The position numbers and the translations under genes were made by a program. The notes beneath the pieces were generated by a model. It did not search any database. It was given only the letters and a program-made list of their open reading frames with translations, and was not told the DNA's origin. From assembly GCA_025458545.1 (NCBI GenBank), contig JALOSH010000041.1:1-10521 (forward strand): 10,521 nt of DNA. The letters run 5' to 3'. This document shows positions 1 to 7,752 of the stretch, in pieces (position 1 is the stretch's first letter; each line of letters starts with the position of its first letter). Origin of the DNA: Hydrogenophaga sp. (lineage in GTDB: Bacteria > Pseudomonadota > Gammaproteobacteria > Burkholderiales > Burkholderiaceae).

Positions 1-1167
1 AGCCGTGCCGCGCGCCGCGCCGGGAAGTAACCGAACAGCACGCCGATGGCGGCCGAGAACAGGAAGCTCAGCAGGTTCACGCCGACGTTGAACTGGTAGG
101 GCACGTTCATCAGCGCCGAGATGCCGATGGACGCGCCGGTGGCCAGCACGATGCCGATCAGGCCGCCGAGCGCGGCCAGCACCACGGCTTCGATCAGGAA
201 CTGCAGCAGCACCTCACGCTCCAGCGCACCGATGGCCAGGCGCAGGCCGATCTCGCGGGTGCGCTCGGTCACGCTCACCAGCATGATGTTCATGATGCCG
301 ATGCCGCCCACCAGCAGGCTCACCGCGGCCACCGCGCCCAGCAGCGTGGTCATGATCCGGGTGGTGCCCGAGAGTGTTTCGGCGAGTTGTTTGGTGTCCA
401 GCACGTTGAAGTTGTCTTCGTCGGTTTCGGCCAGCTTGCGTCGCTCGCGCAACAACTGGCCGATGGCCGCGGTGACGCGGCTGGCTTCCGCGCCGTCGTT
501 CATCGACACCAGCAAGGTGTTCACCCGCGTGTTGCCGGTGATGCGGCGCTGCAGGGTCTGTATCGGCATGAGCACCATGTCGTCCTGGTCGTTGCCGAAA
601 GCGCCCTGGCCTTTGGACTGCAGGGTGCCGATGACCTCGCAGTTGATCGCCCGCACGCGCAGTTGCGCGCCCACTGCGCTGGTGCTGCCGAACAGCTCGC
701 GCTGCACCGTGCTGCCGATCAGACAGACCGCGCCGCCGGCCCGCAACTCGTCGCTGCTGAAGTTGCGGCCTTCGGCCAGTTTCCAGTTGCCGGTGACCAG
801 CCACTCGTTGGTGCTGCCGATCACGCTGCTGCTCCAGTTGCGGCCGTTGGCCACCAGCACCGCGCCGCTGCGCGCTTCGGGCGCCACCGCGGCAATGCCG
901 CCGATCTGGGCGGCGATCGCCTCGCCGTCGCTCTCCTTGAAGGCGGGTGCGCTGGCGCCGCTGCCGCCCGGGCCCAGGCGCTGGCCAGGCCGCACCTGCA
1001 GCAGGTTGGTGCCCAGGCCCGAGATCTGGTTTTGCACCGCCAGCGTGGCACCGTTGCCCACGGTGACCATGGTGATCACCGCGCTCACGCCGATCACGAT
1101 GCCCAGCACGGTGAGAAAAGACCGCAGCAGGTTGCGGCGGATCGAGCGCAGCGCGAGCAGCAGGGTG

Positions 1168-1178
<11 letters not shown>
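1..1178 (-). CDS. MacB-like ABC transporter permease (FtsX family), C-terminus cut by window edge
   Basis: This is the membrane subunit of a MacAB-TolC-type efflux pump. It would transmit ATP-driven conformational change to the periplasm rather than form a classical channel. The frame reads 392 codons from the ATG and is still open at the window edge in GYFPARRAAR, the usual end of this family, so only about ten residues are probably missing. An N-terminal transmembrane segment (about residues 14-40, RSFLTVLGIVIGVSAVITMV) is followed by a large periplasmic region. Three C-terminal membrane segments come after it, with the FtsX-type stretch GGIGIMNIMLVSVTERTREIG. The start is well supported: AAGGAG lies six bases upstream (1185-1190). 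The gene overlaps the end of the ATPase gene by 11 bases, which suggests translational coupling. The nucleotide-binding domain fused to this protein in E. coli MacB is encoded separately just upstream. The substrate cannot be read from the sequence. Confidence 0.93.
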
Positions 1179-1959
<781 letters not shown>

Positions 1960-1960
1960 G

Positions 1961-2104
1961 CGATCCGGCGCCGGGCCGCCCCAAGCCGGATCAGCCCCCG
2001 GGCCCGGCAAGGACCGGGGCCCCTCCCCGTCCTGGGGCAGCGACCCGCGCAGCGGTGGAGCCCCGGGTTCACTCCGAAGGTGGGAAGCCGCTTGAGGGCT
2101 CATG
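1961..2104 (-). repeat. 144-bp in-frame GC-rich insertion flanked by 9-bp direct repeats (REP-like)
   Basis: The plus strand carries GGGCTCATG at 1952-1960 and again at 2096-2104. The two copies are exactly 144 bases (48 codons) apart, and both contain an ATG in the same minus-strand frame. The intervening DNA has two stem-loops. One is perfect, with arms GATCCGGC (1962-1969) and GCCGGATC (1985-1992). The other has one bulge, AGGACCGGGG (2010-2019) against CCCCGTCCT (2025-2033). The encoded peptide (Gly, Pro and Arg rich) has no resemblance to ABC ATPase N-termini. The layout suggests a mobile intergenic repeat, or a small duplication-bearing insertion, that moved the ATPase gene away from the adaptor stop while keeping an ATGA overlap. 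The REP/MITE label is inference. Confidence 0.55.
1962..1992. repeat. Perfect 8-bp inverted repeat (stem-loop)
   Basis: GATCCGGC and GCCGGATC are separated by 15 bases. This stem lies directly next to the ATG at 1959, so in the mRNA it could shield that start or hold back ribosomes. No T-run follows, so it does not look like an intrinsic terminator. Confidence 0.6.
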
Positions 2105-3407
2105 GCGTAGCCGCCCGTTGCTCGGTGATCACCGCCATGCCTTCGGTCAGGCCTTCGCCGCTGACTTCCGTGTTGCGGCCGTCGCTGATGCCGGTCTTGA
2201 CCGGCACCGCCACCGGTTGCCCGTCGCGCAGCACCCAGATCTGGCGGGGACCGCCCGCGCGCCGGTCGACACCGGCGGTTTTGGGCCGGGCGGTGCTGGG
2301 CGGGCGGGGCATCATTTTGGACAGGATGCTGCCGCTCGATGACGGCGCGGCGGCACCGTTGGCGCTGGCCGGGGAGAAGCGCAGCGCGGTGTTGGGAACC
2401 ACCAGCACGCCACGCGCTTCCCGGGCCACGATGGTGGCGGCCGCCGTCATGCCTGGGCGCAGGCTGAGGTCGGCGTTGTCCACGTTGAGCGTGGTGGTGT
2501 AGGTCACCACGTTGTCGGTCTTGGTGGAGCCAAACGCCACGCGGTTGATGGTGGCCGGGTAGCGGCGGGCCGGAAACGCGCTCACGGTGAAGGTGGCTTT
2601 CTGGTCCACCTTCACCGCGCCCACGTCGGCCTCGTCCACCGCCACGTCCAGCTTGAGCTGGGCCAGGTCTTCGGCCACCGAAAACAGCGTCACCGACTGC
2701 AGCGAGGCGGCCACCGCATTGCCCGGGTCCACCGAGCGGCTGAGCACCACACCGTTGATGGGCGAGCGGATCGAGGCCTTGGACAAATTGGTTTCGGTGG
2801 TGGCCAGCCCGGCGCGTGCCTCGCTCACGCTGGCCTGGGCGGCGGTTTCGCCGGCCGCCGCGCGCTCCACGGCGGCCCGGGCGCTGTCCAGCTCGGTGGC
2901 CGATGGCACTTTGCCGCCGGAGAGGCGGGACACCTCTTCAAAACGCGCCAGCGTGGCGCGCGCTTCCCGGAGCGTGGCGCCAGCCTGTGCCAGCTGGGCC
3001 TGGGCAGAGGCAAGGCCCGCGCGCGACTGCGTCACCTGGTCCTGCAGCTTGGCGGTGTCCAGCTCCACCAGCACCTGCCCGGCCTTCACACGGTCGTTCA
3101 CGTCCACCATCACACGCTTGACCGTGCCCGACAGTTCGCTGCCGATGTTGACCGAGCGGGTCGGCTGCAGCGTGCCGTTGGCCGACACGGTGAGCGTGAC
3201 ATCGCCTTTTTTCAGCGCCTCGGTCACATAGACCGGCGCGGCCTTCGTGGCCTGCTGCCCTTGCCACCAGCGCCAGCCAAAGGCCAGCAACACGAGCACC
3301 GCGATGCCGATCCACAGCGAGGGGCGGCGCCACCAGCGCGGTGCCTGGTCGGCACCCAGCAGGGCTTGCAGATCGGCGGGTGTGGCGTCTTGTTTCTTGG
3401 GGCTCAT
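2100..3407 (-). CDS. MacA-like periplasmic adaptor (HlyD/RND-MFP family)
   Basis: This is a membrane-fusion protein linking the inner-membrane ABC subunits to the outer-membrane factor. It has 435 residues: a short cytoplasmic N-terminus, one membrane anchor at about 31-46 (LWIGIAVLVLLAFGW), a biotinyl-lipoyl half with GTVKRVMVDVNDRVKAGQVL at about 94-113, and an Ala/Gln/Glu-rich coiled-coil hairpin at about 118-205. The second lipoyl half follows (KASIRSPINGVVLSRSVDPG), then the beta-barrel and membrane-proximal domains. It is longer than E. coli MacA (371 residues). Much of the excess is a Ser/Pro/Arg-rich, probably disordered insert at about residues 345-390, inside the membrane-proximal domain. 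It starts 26 bases after the outer-membrane factor stop, and its own stop overlaps an ATG as ATGA. No good Shine-Dalgarno is visible, so coupling to the upstream gene is likely. Confidence 0.93.
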   Translation of the reverse strand: MSPKKQDATPADLQALLGADQAPRWWRRPSLWIGIAVLVLLAFGWRWWQGQQATKAAPVYVTEALKKGDVTLTVSANGTLQPTRSVNIGSELSGTVKRVMVDVNDRVKAGQVLVELDTAKLQDQVTQSRAGLASAQAQLAQAGATLREARATLARFEEVSRLSGGKVPSATELDSARAAVERAAAGETAAQASVSEARAGLATTETNLSKASIRSPINGVVLSRSVDPGNAVAASLQSVTLFSVAEDLAQLKLDVAVDEADVGAVKVDQKATFTVSAFPARRYPATINRVAFGSTKTDNVVTYTTTLNVDNADLSLRPGMTAAATIVAREARGVLVVPNTALRFSPASANGAAAPSSSGSILSKMMPRPPSTARPKTAGVDRRAGGPRQIWVLRDGQPVAVPVKTGISDGRNTEVSGEGLTEGMAVITEQRAATP

Positions 3408-3433
3408 GGGGGTTCGGTTCGGGTGATCGGTGT

Positions 3434-4891
3434 TCAGCGAGCGCTGGTGGTGGTGCTGGGCGCGTCGGGCGTCCAGCCGCCGCCCAGCGCCTTGTAAAGG
3501 CGCACATGGTCGGCGCTCAGCGCGGCCTGCGTGCTGGCCACGCTGTCCTGGGCCGACAGCAGGGTGCGCTGGGTGTCGAGCACGGTGCGGAAGTCGACCA
3601 GGCCGCTCTGGTGGCGCTGGCGGGCCAGCAGTTCGGCGTTGGCCGCTGCGGTGGCGGCGGCCTGCAGGCGCGCCAGGCGTTCGGTGTTGCCCTGCAGCGC
3701 CACCAGGGCGTCTTCCACGTCTTTCAATGCGTTGAGCACGGTTCCCTGGTAAGCCAGCCGCGCCTGCTCCAGCGCGGCCGCCTGGGCGCGCACCTGCGCC
3801 CGGGCGGCGCCGCCGTCGAACAGCGGCGCCGACACGCTGGCCAGCAGCGAGCGCACCAGCGCCGCGCTGTCGACCAGTGAGCCCAGCGTCAATGCGCTCA
3901 GGCCCAGCGATCCACTGAGGCGAAAGCTCGGGTAGCGAGCCGCCTCGGCCGCATCCACACGCGCCAGCGCCGCGCTGATGCGGTGTTCGGCGGTGCGCAC
4001 ATCGGGTCGCTGGCGCAGCGTCTCGGCGGGAAAGGCCAGCGCCAGATCGGGTGGCGTTGGTGGTACGGTGGTGGCGGTGCCCAGCTCCGTTTGCAGCGCG
4101 CCCGGCGGTTGGCCGGTCAGCACGGCGAGTGCGTTGAGCGATTGCGCCACGCTGGTCTGCAGCGCGGGAATCTGCGCGCGGGTTTGTTCGCTGGCGGCCA
4201 CACCTTGCTCCACGTCGAGCGAAGAGGCCAGCCCGGCCTGGTTGCGCCAGCGCGTGATCTGCAGGGTCTCGGTCTGCAAGGCCAGGTTGCTGCGCGCAAT
4301 CACCAGCCGCGCCTGCAGGCCGCGCAGATCGATGTAGCGGGCGGCCACCTCGGCGGCGAGCGACACCTGCACGTTGGCCAGGCTGGTCTCGGCCGCGCGG
4401 GCCTCGGCCTCGCTGGCGTTCACGGTGGCACGGTTGCCACCGAACACATCGGGCTCCCAGCTGGCGTCAAAACCGGCCTGGAAGCGGCTGCCCGCGTCGT
4501 TGCTCCCCGACTGGCTGCGCTGTGCCGAGCCCGAGGCGCTGAGCGACGGCCCGGCGTTGGCGGCCTGCACGTCGCGCTGCGCACGCGCTTGCAGCAACGC
4601 GGCTTGCGCGCTTTGCGCATCGGTGTTGGCCTGCAGCGCCCGGGTCACGAGGGCGGTGAGCGCCGGGTCGTTGAAGCGCTGCCACCACCGGGCCAGGTCT
4701 GTCGCTTGGGGTCCACCGGCGGTGGGCGCTGACCAGACAGCGGGCGTCCGGACGGCGGGCAACTCGGGCGAAGCCGGTCTCAGGCTGGCACAGGCCGACA
4801 ACAGCGCGGTGCTGGCAAGCACCAGCAGACAGGAAAGTCGGCGGGGCAAAAGGTGCATGGGGGAGAGGGGCTTCATGAGACGGCTCAGCAT
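3434..4891 (-). CDS. Outer-membrane efflux lipoprotein, NodT/OprM (TolC-like) family
   Basis: This is the outer-membrane duct of the tripartite pump, forming a trimeric beta-barrel with a periplasmic helical tunnel. It has 485 residues from the first ATG. The N-terminus carries a lipoprotein signal with a hydrophobic stretch and the lipobox LLSAC, with the lipidated Cys at residue 34 of this reading. Two repeated OEP domains follow, rich in Ala/Gln/Leu helices. Recognisable segments include WWQRFNDPALTALV near the start, ASWEPDVFGGNRATV, and the C-terminal repeat with RQRPDVRTAEHRI and LFDGGAARAQV. It is the first gene of the efflux operon. In-frame ATGs at 4876 and 4858 would give shorter, more typical signal peptides. 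No ribosome binding site decides between the three starts. The upstream 80 bases hold no promoter I would call with confidence. Confidence 0.93.
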   Translation of the reverse strand: MLSRLMKPLSPMHLLPRRLSCLLVLASTALLSACASLRPASPELPAVRTPAVWSAPTAGGPQATDLARWWQRFNDPALTALVTRALQANTDAQSAQAALLQARAQRDVQAANAGPSLSASGSAQRSQSGSNDAGSRFQAGFDASWEPDVFGGNRATVNASEAEARAAETSLANVQVSLAAEVAARYIDLRGLQARLVIARSNLALQTETLQITRWRNQAGLASSLDVEQGVAASEQTRAQIPALQTSVAQSLNALAVLTGQPPGALQTELGTATTVPPTPPDLALAFPAETLRQRPDVRTAEHRISAALARVDAAEAARYPSFRLSGSLGLSALTLGSLVDSAALVRSLLASVSAPLFDGGAARAQVRAQAAALEQARLAYQGTVLNALKDVEDALVALQGNTERLARLQAAATAAANAELLARQRHQSGLVDFRTVLDTQRTLLSAQDSVASTQAALSADHVRLYKALGGGWTPDAPSTTTSAR

Positions 4892-4974
4892 ACGAAATGT
4901 GCCGAGTCCTGATTGTGCGCAAGCGTACCCAAGGGATCAGGCGACCGGGCGTGAAGTTCCAGTAAAGAAAATGG

Positions 4975-5175
4975 TCATGCCGCGCGTGCGGTGGACTTGA
5001 TCTGTTCCAGTGTCTGAAACAGCCGGTCCACCTGTGCGCTGCTGAACAGCGCTTCCGGTCCCTGCGGCGCGTACCCCGTGAACGGGGGCTCGTACAGCAG
5101 GGCAGGCTCCATCACGCCACGCTCGGTCAGGTGGTTCACGATCAGGTTCGAAAACTCTAGCTGGTTGCTGCTCAG
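4975..5175 (-). pseudogene. hsdR: Type I restriction enzyme R subunit, C-terminal relic (HsdR, EcoEI-type)
   Basis: The last 66 codons of an hsdR gene remain, reading [20 protein letters not shown], then [20 protein letters not shown], then [20 protein letters not shown], and ending in TGA at 4975-4977. I recognise this as the C-terminal domain of EcoEI-type HsdR. That domain helps assembly with the M and S subunits. The DEAD-box motor and nuclease domains are absent. In this frame the similarity appears to start a few codons earlier (DDGTLSSNQ), inside the 3' end of hipA, which reads a different frame. The hipA stop therefore lies within the relic. There is no start codon or ribosome binding site, so it should not be expressed as a functional protein. 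The identification rests on recognition of the sequence, not on an alignment. Confidence 0.8.
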
Positions 5176-6422
5176 CGTTCCGTCATCGACAGTGCGTGGG
5201 CCATGTGTTTCTCAAACACCGCGTCCATGCGTTGGAGCACGTCTTGTTCTTCGGGTGTGGGTTCGGTCTCGGCCACCACCTGCGGGTACAGCTTGTTCCA
5301 CACCCTCATCATGTCCAGCGCCATTCTGCGCAGCGTCTTCAGCGTCTCTTGCGGGCTAAAACCGCAGTCTTCGCAGAGCGCTTCCCACGAATGCGCGCCC
5401 ACCGCGTCAAAGGTTTCGTCGCCGCCGATGTAAAGCGCCAGCGCCTCGTCGCCATACGCCCGCAAACACAGCAGGTCGTAAATTGGGGCCAGCCGGTAGC
5501 CCGTGTGGTCCACCAGCACCGACAGGTTCTTGGCGTGCGCGTCGGCGTTGCCAATGAGGTAGTTGAACATCACCCAGCGCTGCAGTTGCAGCAGGTCGCT
5601 GCCGCGCACTGGCAGTGCACGCAGCGCCGCCACCAGCTTGGGAATGCTGGCCAGCCCGCCCTGGCGCTCGTACTTCCAGCCGCTGCTGTGGCCCAGCAGC
5701 TGGCAGCCGTCAAACTGGTGCAGCCCCACGATGTTGCCCGCCACCTCCACGCGGTCGTAGCGCTCCACCACATAGGCCGCCTCGGGCACCCGCAGCAGCC
5801 ACACGCGCGGCACCGGCAGCTTCAGCGCCCGGGCCAGCGTCATGCACGCGTACTCGTTGATGGCGCTCGGGCGGTAGCGGGCCTGGCGCGTGTCCGGCTT
5901 GAGGATGTGCGTGGTGGGCGCCGTGCCGATGCTTTCACTCAGCGCCTGGCGTCGGGCATCCCAGCGCAGGCCCATCTTGTCTTGTGCGCCGGCCAGCGAC
6001 ATGTTGGCCTGCGCGTTCGACACCAGCAGCGGCTGCTGTGCCCGCAAGCGCGCGCTCAGCTCGGCCAGCGGCAGCGGGCGGTATTGCTGCAGCGCTGAAG
6101 GGGCTTCGTCTTCGGGCAGCAGCGACAGCACCCCCGGCAGTTCCCGCCCCAGCCGGCCCAGCAGCTCAAACGCCGCGGGGTCGCGCAGCGCCAGCGCGGC
6201 CACCACATCGTCCAGCGCGGTGCCCTCGGGCAGCAGGTTTTCAAAGAAGCTGCGCACCGCGTGCCCGGTGAAGCGGCCGGTGCCCAGCGCAAACGGCGGC
6301 GCCAGCACAAACGCCCCGGGCTGCTCCAGCCACTGCGCGTCGTATTCAAAAAAGTACTCGGCCGCCGCGTGGCCAAACCAGCCCATGGGCCGGGTGTTGG
6401 CCCACACGCGCAGCCGGATCAC
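5172..6422 (-). CDS. hipA: HipA-family serine/threonine kinase toxin
   Basis: This is the toxin of a HipBA module. E. coli HipA phosphorylates glutamyl-tRNA synthetase and halts translation, but the target here is unknown. The protein has 416 residues. The N-terminal HipA domain is at about 1-110. SLAGAQDK at 142-149 corresponds to the E. coli SVAGAQEK loop, so Ser142 is the likely autophosphorylation site. THILKPD at 171-177 holds the ATP-binding lysine, and VERYDR is at 219-224. The catalytic loop GNADAHAKN is at 291-299 (Asp294 as base, Asn299), and APIYD at 312-316 holds the metal-binding Asp316. All key kinase residues are present, so the toxin looks active. The GTG start overlaps the hipB stop as GTGA and has AAGG upstream. 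The open frame runs to an earlier ATG at 6587, but that is hipB read in another frame. The C-terminal codons overlap the hsdR relic. Confidence 0.93.
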   Translation of the reverse strand: MIRLRVWANTRPMGWFGHAAAEYFFEYDAQWLEQPGAFVLAPPFALGTGRFTGHAVRSFFENLLPEGTALDDVVAALALRDPAAFELLGRLGRELPGVLSLLPEDEAPSALQQYRPLPLAELSARLRAQQPLLVSNAQANMSLAGAQDKMGLRWDARRQALSESIGTAPTTHILKPDTRQARYRPSAINEYACMTLARALKLPVPRVWLLRVPEAAYVVERYDRVEVAGNIVGLHQFDGCQLLGHSSGWKYERQGGLASIPKLVAALRALPVRGSDLLQLQRWVMFNYLIGNADAHAKNLSVLVDHTGYRLAPIYDLLCLRAYGDEALALYIGGDETFDAVGAHSWEALCEDCGFSPQETLKTLRRMALDMMRVWNKLYPQVVAETEPTPEEQDVLQRMDAVFEKHMAHALSMTER

Positions 6423-6682
6423 TCGGCGCCCTTGCTGGCGGGTGGGGTGGCCGGTGTGTCTGCGGGTTGCCAGCCGGTCACCGCCACCGTCAACCCCAGT
6501 CCCTGCACCAGCTGCAGCAGCTTGGCCACCGAGCAGCCGCCCGGCGCCGTTTCCGCATCGCGGATGAAGCTCACGCTCACATTGCACACCGAAGCCGCCT
6601 GCTCACGCGTGAGCCCCTGGCGCTTGCGCTCGGCCATCAGCTGCTGCGCCAGGGCGGTGAGGGTGGTGGGTGAGAGCTGCAT
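6419..6682 (-). CDS. hipB: HipB-like antitoxin, XRE-family helix-turn-helix regulator
   Basis: This is an 87-residue antitoxin and autorepressor that should bind HipA and the operator boxes upstream. The XRE helix-turn-helix spans about residues 8-65, with the characteristic pattern LAQQLMAERKRQGLTREQAA, then VSVSFIRDAE, then a leucine-rich final helix (VAKLLQLVQGLGL). A flexible tail follows (Trp71, then Pro/Ala/Thr residues, ending SKGAE). In E. coli HipB a short tail around a tryptophan is important for stability and contact, so the tail here may play the same part, which is inference. The start ATG has AGGA five bases upstream at 6688-6691. That site lies inside the first operator box. 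The stop overlaps the hipA GTG start, typical of antitoxin-toxin coupling. Confidence 0.92.
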   Translation of the reverse strand: MQLSPTTLTALAQQLMAERKRQGLTREQAASVCNVSVSFIRDAETAPGGCSVAKLLQLVQGLGLTVAVTGWQPADTPATPPASKGAE

Positions 6683-6685
6683 ATG

Positions 6686-6701
6686 TGTCCTGATCGGGAC
6701 A
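6686..6701. promoter_or_regulatory. hip operator box 1
   Basis: The plus strand reads TGTCCTGATCGGGACA, a 16-bp palindrome with a single mismatched pair. It covers the hipB Shine-Dalgarno region and ends three bases from the start codon, so a bound repressor could block translation initiation or transcription. The TGTCC-N6-GGACA architecture resembles the E. coli HipB operator (TATCC-N8-GGATA), with a spacer two bases shorter. Confidence 0.72.
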
Positions 6702-6735
6702 GTTTAGTGCGTTTTGGTGGACAGCGAGTGAAAAG

Positions 6736-6751
6736 TGTCCTTATCGGGTCA
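6736..6751. promoter_or_regulatory. hip operator box 2
   Basis: The plus strand reads TGTCCTTATCGGGTCA, matching box 1 at 14 of 16 positions and lying exactly 50 bp from it. The minus-strand copy is preceded by a TTTT run, as is box 3. It is likely a second HipB site. I could not identify a convincing sigma-70 promoter between boxes 1 and 2. A TAAACT at 6701-6706 could serve as a -10, but no -35 matches it. Confidence 0.65.
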
Positions 6752-6785
6752 AAATCGACGCTGCTCAGGTGTTTGATGTCGATCT

Positions 6786-6801
6786 TGTCCTGATCGGGGC
6801 A
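6786..6801. promoter_or_regulatory. hip operator box 3
   Basis: The plus strand reads TGTCCTGATCGGGGCA, matching box 1 at 15 of 16 positions, exactly 50 bp from box 2. It lies right at the edge of the rloB-like relic, so it probably marks the outer limit of the hip regulatory region. Confidence 0.65.
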
Positions 6802-6816
6802 AAAATGGCGCTCACA

Positions 6817-6954
6817 CGTGGCGTGCTTGTCGCGGTCAAACACAAAGTACACCGTGTCGAAGCTGTTGCCTTGCTTGGCGTTTTCTTCAAACAGCGCCCG
6901 GCGATGCGCCACCACCCGGTCGGGAGATGACCTGTTGTGCGGCGCGATCTTCAC
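6817..6954 (-). pseudogene. RloB-like fragment
   Basis: A minus-strand open frame contains KIAPHNRSSPDRVVAHRR, then ALFEENAKQGNSFDTVYFVF, then DRDKHAT. The piece FDTVYFVFDRDKHAT is characteristic of the RloB family, whose name comes from reading frames linked to type I restriction loci. Only about 46 codons match. The N-terminal and C-terminal parts are both missing. The frame continues into the hip operator region and hipB in the wrong frame, giving a meaningless tail to 6637. On the other side it abuts the hsdM relic at about 6955-6970. An ATG occurs at 6954 but has no ribosome binding site. I take it as a gene remnant caught between two deletion or insertion junctions. The family call is from recognition and less certain than the hsdM call. 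Confidence 0.6.
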
Positions 6955-6970
6955 CGCTGCGGGGACGGAT

Positions 6971-7644
6971 GATGGCCGGGTTCTCCACGCCGTGCAGCAG
7001 CATGTTCATGCTGCCGATGCGCAGCATGGTGTTGTCGAAGTCGTAGCCGTGGAACATGCCGTGGTTGAAGTGCTGGTTCAACCGGGCGTCGTGGAACAGG
7101 CTGGGGTGCTGTTCGCGCAGGTGTTCGCCAGCCGCCACCAAGAAACCGCAGGTGCCGCTGGCGGGGTCGCAAATCGTGTCGGTGGGCGTGGGCGCGGTCA
7201 TTTCCACCATCAACTGGATGTGTGCCGGGGTGTGCGGAACGGGCCGTTTTGCCCCGCGCTGGCGATCTTGCCGAGCATGTATTCGTAGAGGTCGCCCTTG
7301 GTGTCGCGGTTGTCCATGGGCACGGCGGCCAGCAGGTCGACCACCTTGGCCAGCAGCGCGGGCGTGGGGATGGTGAAGCGCGCGTCTTTCATGTGCTGCG
7401 CGTAGGTGGAGTCGTCCCCACCGTTCACGCGGTTACCGTTCGCGCCCGAGCGGGAAGATGTGCCGCTCCATGGGGCGGACCAGGCGGTTGGCCTTGTTTT
7501 CTTCGAGCGTGTGCAGGTCGTCGAGCCGGCGCAGAAACAGCAAGTAGGTGATCTGCTCGATCACCTCGATCGGGTTGGCGATGCCGCCGACCAGAAGGCG
7601 TTCCAGATCTGGTCGATTTTGCTTTTGAGTTCGCCGGTGAGCAT
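6971..7644 (-). pseudogene. hsdM: Type I restriction N6-adenine methyltransferase HsdM, frameshifted and truncated
   Basis: Three minus-strand frames together give a continuous HsdM N-terminal half: MLTGELKSKIDQIWNAFWS, GGIANPIEVIEQITYLLFLR, then LEENKANRL, NGGDDSTYAQHMKDARFTIP, NRDTKGDLYEYMLGKIASAG, QNGPFRTPRH, and VEMTAPTPTDTICDPASGTC followed by GFLV. The SAM-binding motif I (DPASGTCGFL) is present. Similarity stops after MLRIGSMNMLLHGVENPAI, before the catalytic NPPF/Y motif IV, so the protein would be inactive even if repaired. The frame breaks are near 7588-7590 (one base lost in TGGTC|GGCGGC), near 7445-7447 (one extra C in the plus strand) and near 7219-7224 (one base lost, after which RHIIQLMVEM would read through). 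In intact operons hsdS and hsdR follow. Here an rloB relic follows directly and hsdS is gone. Confidence 0.87.
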
Positions 7645-7743
7645 GGGTGGGGTTCGCTGGAGACAGGACCCCGGGAGCTTACTGGAACGCCTGGCCGGCC
7701 CGGGCCTGCCGGTGCGCCCGGTGCGGCCCCGTTGGATGTGGGC
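7645..7743. other. Short spacer between metallopeptidase gene and hsdM relic
   Basis: This spacer contains no gene. It is very GC-rich, with overlapping self-complementary runs (GGCCGGCCCGGGCC at 7691-7704), but has no T-tract, so I do not call an intrinsic terminator. The original hsdM promoter, if it was here, is not recognisable. Confidence 0.4.
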
Positions 7744-7752
7744 TCAAGAGCC
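7741..7752. repeat. Perfect palindrome across the metallopeptidase stop codon
   Basis: GGCTC-AA-GAGCC forms a 5-bp stem containing the TGA stop at 7744-7746. It might stabilise the mRNA 3' end. There is no T-run, so a terminator role is unproven. Confidence 0.35.

Noticed and set aside
5172..6587. HipA starting at the upstream ATG (471 residues)
   Set aside because: The extra 55 residues are hipB read out of frame. The GTG at 6422 overlaps the hipB stop as GTGA, and HipA similarity starts there.
6686..6801. Three regularly spaced repeats considered as a mini CRISPR array
   Set aside because: The repeat is only 16 bp and palindromic, there are just two gaps of 34 bp, no cas gene is near, and the position upstream of hipB fits operators far better.
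6637..6954. 105-codon frame as an intact small gene
   Set aside because: Only the first half resembles RloB. The rest reads through the hip operators and into hipB in the wrong frame, and there is no ribosome binding site.
7691..7735. GC-rich self-complementary stretch as an intrinsic terminator
   Set aside because: No T-run follows on either strand, and several alternative pairings are possible in such GC-rich DNA.
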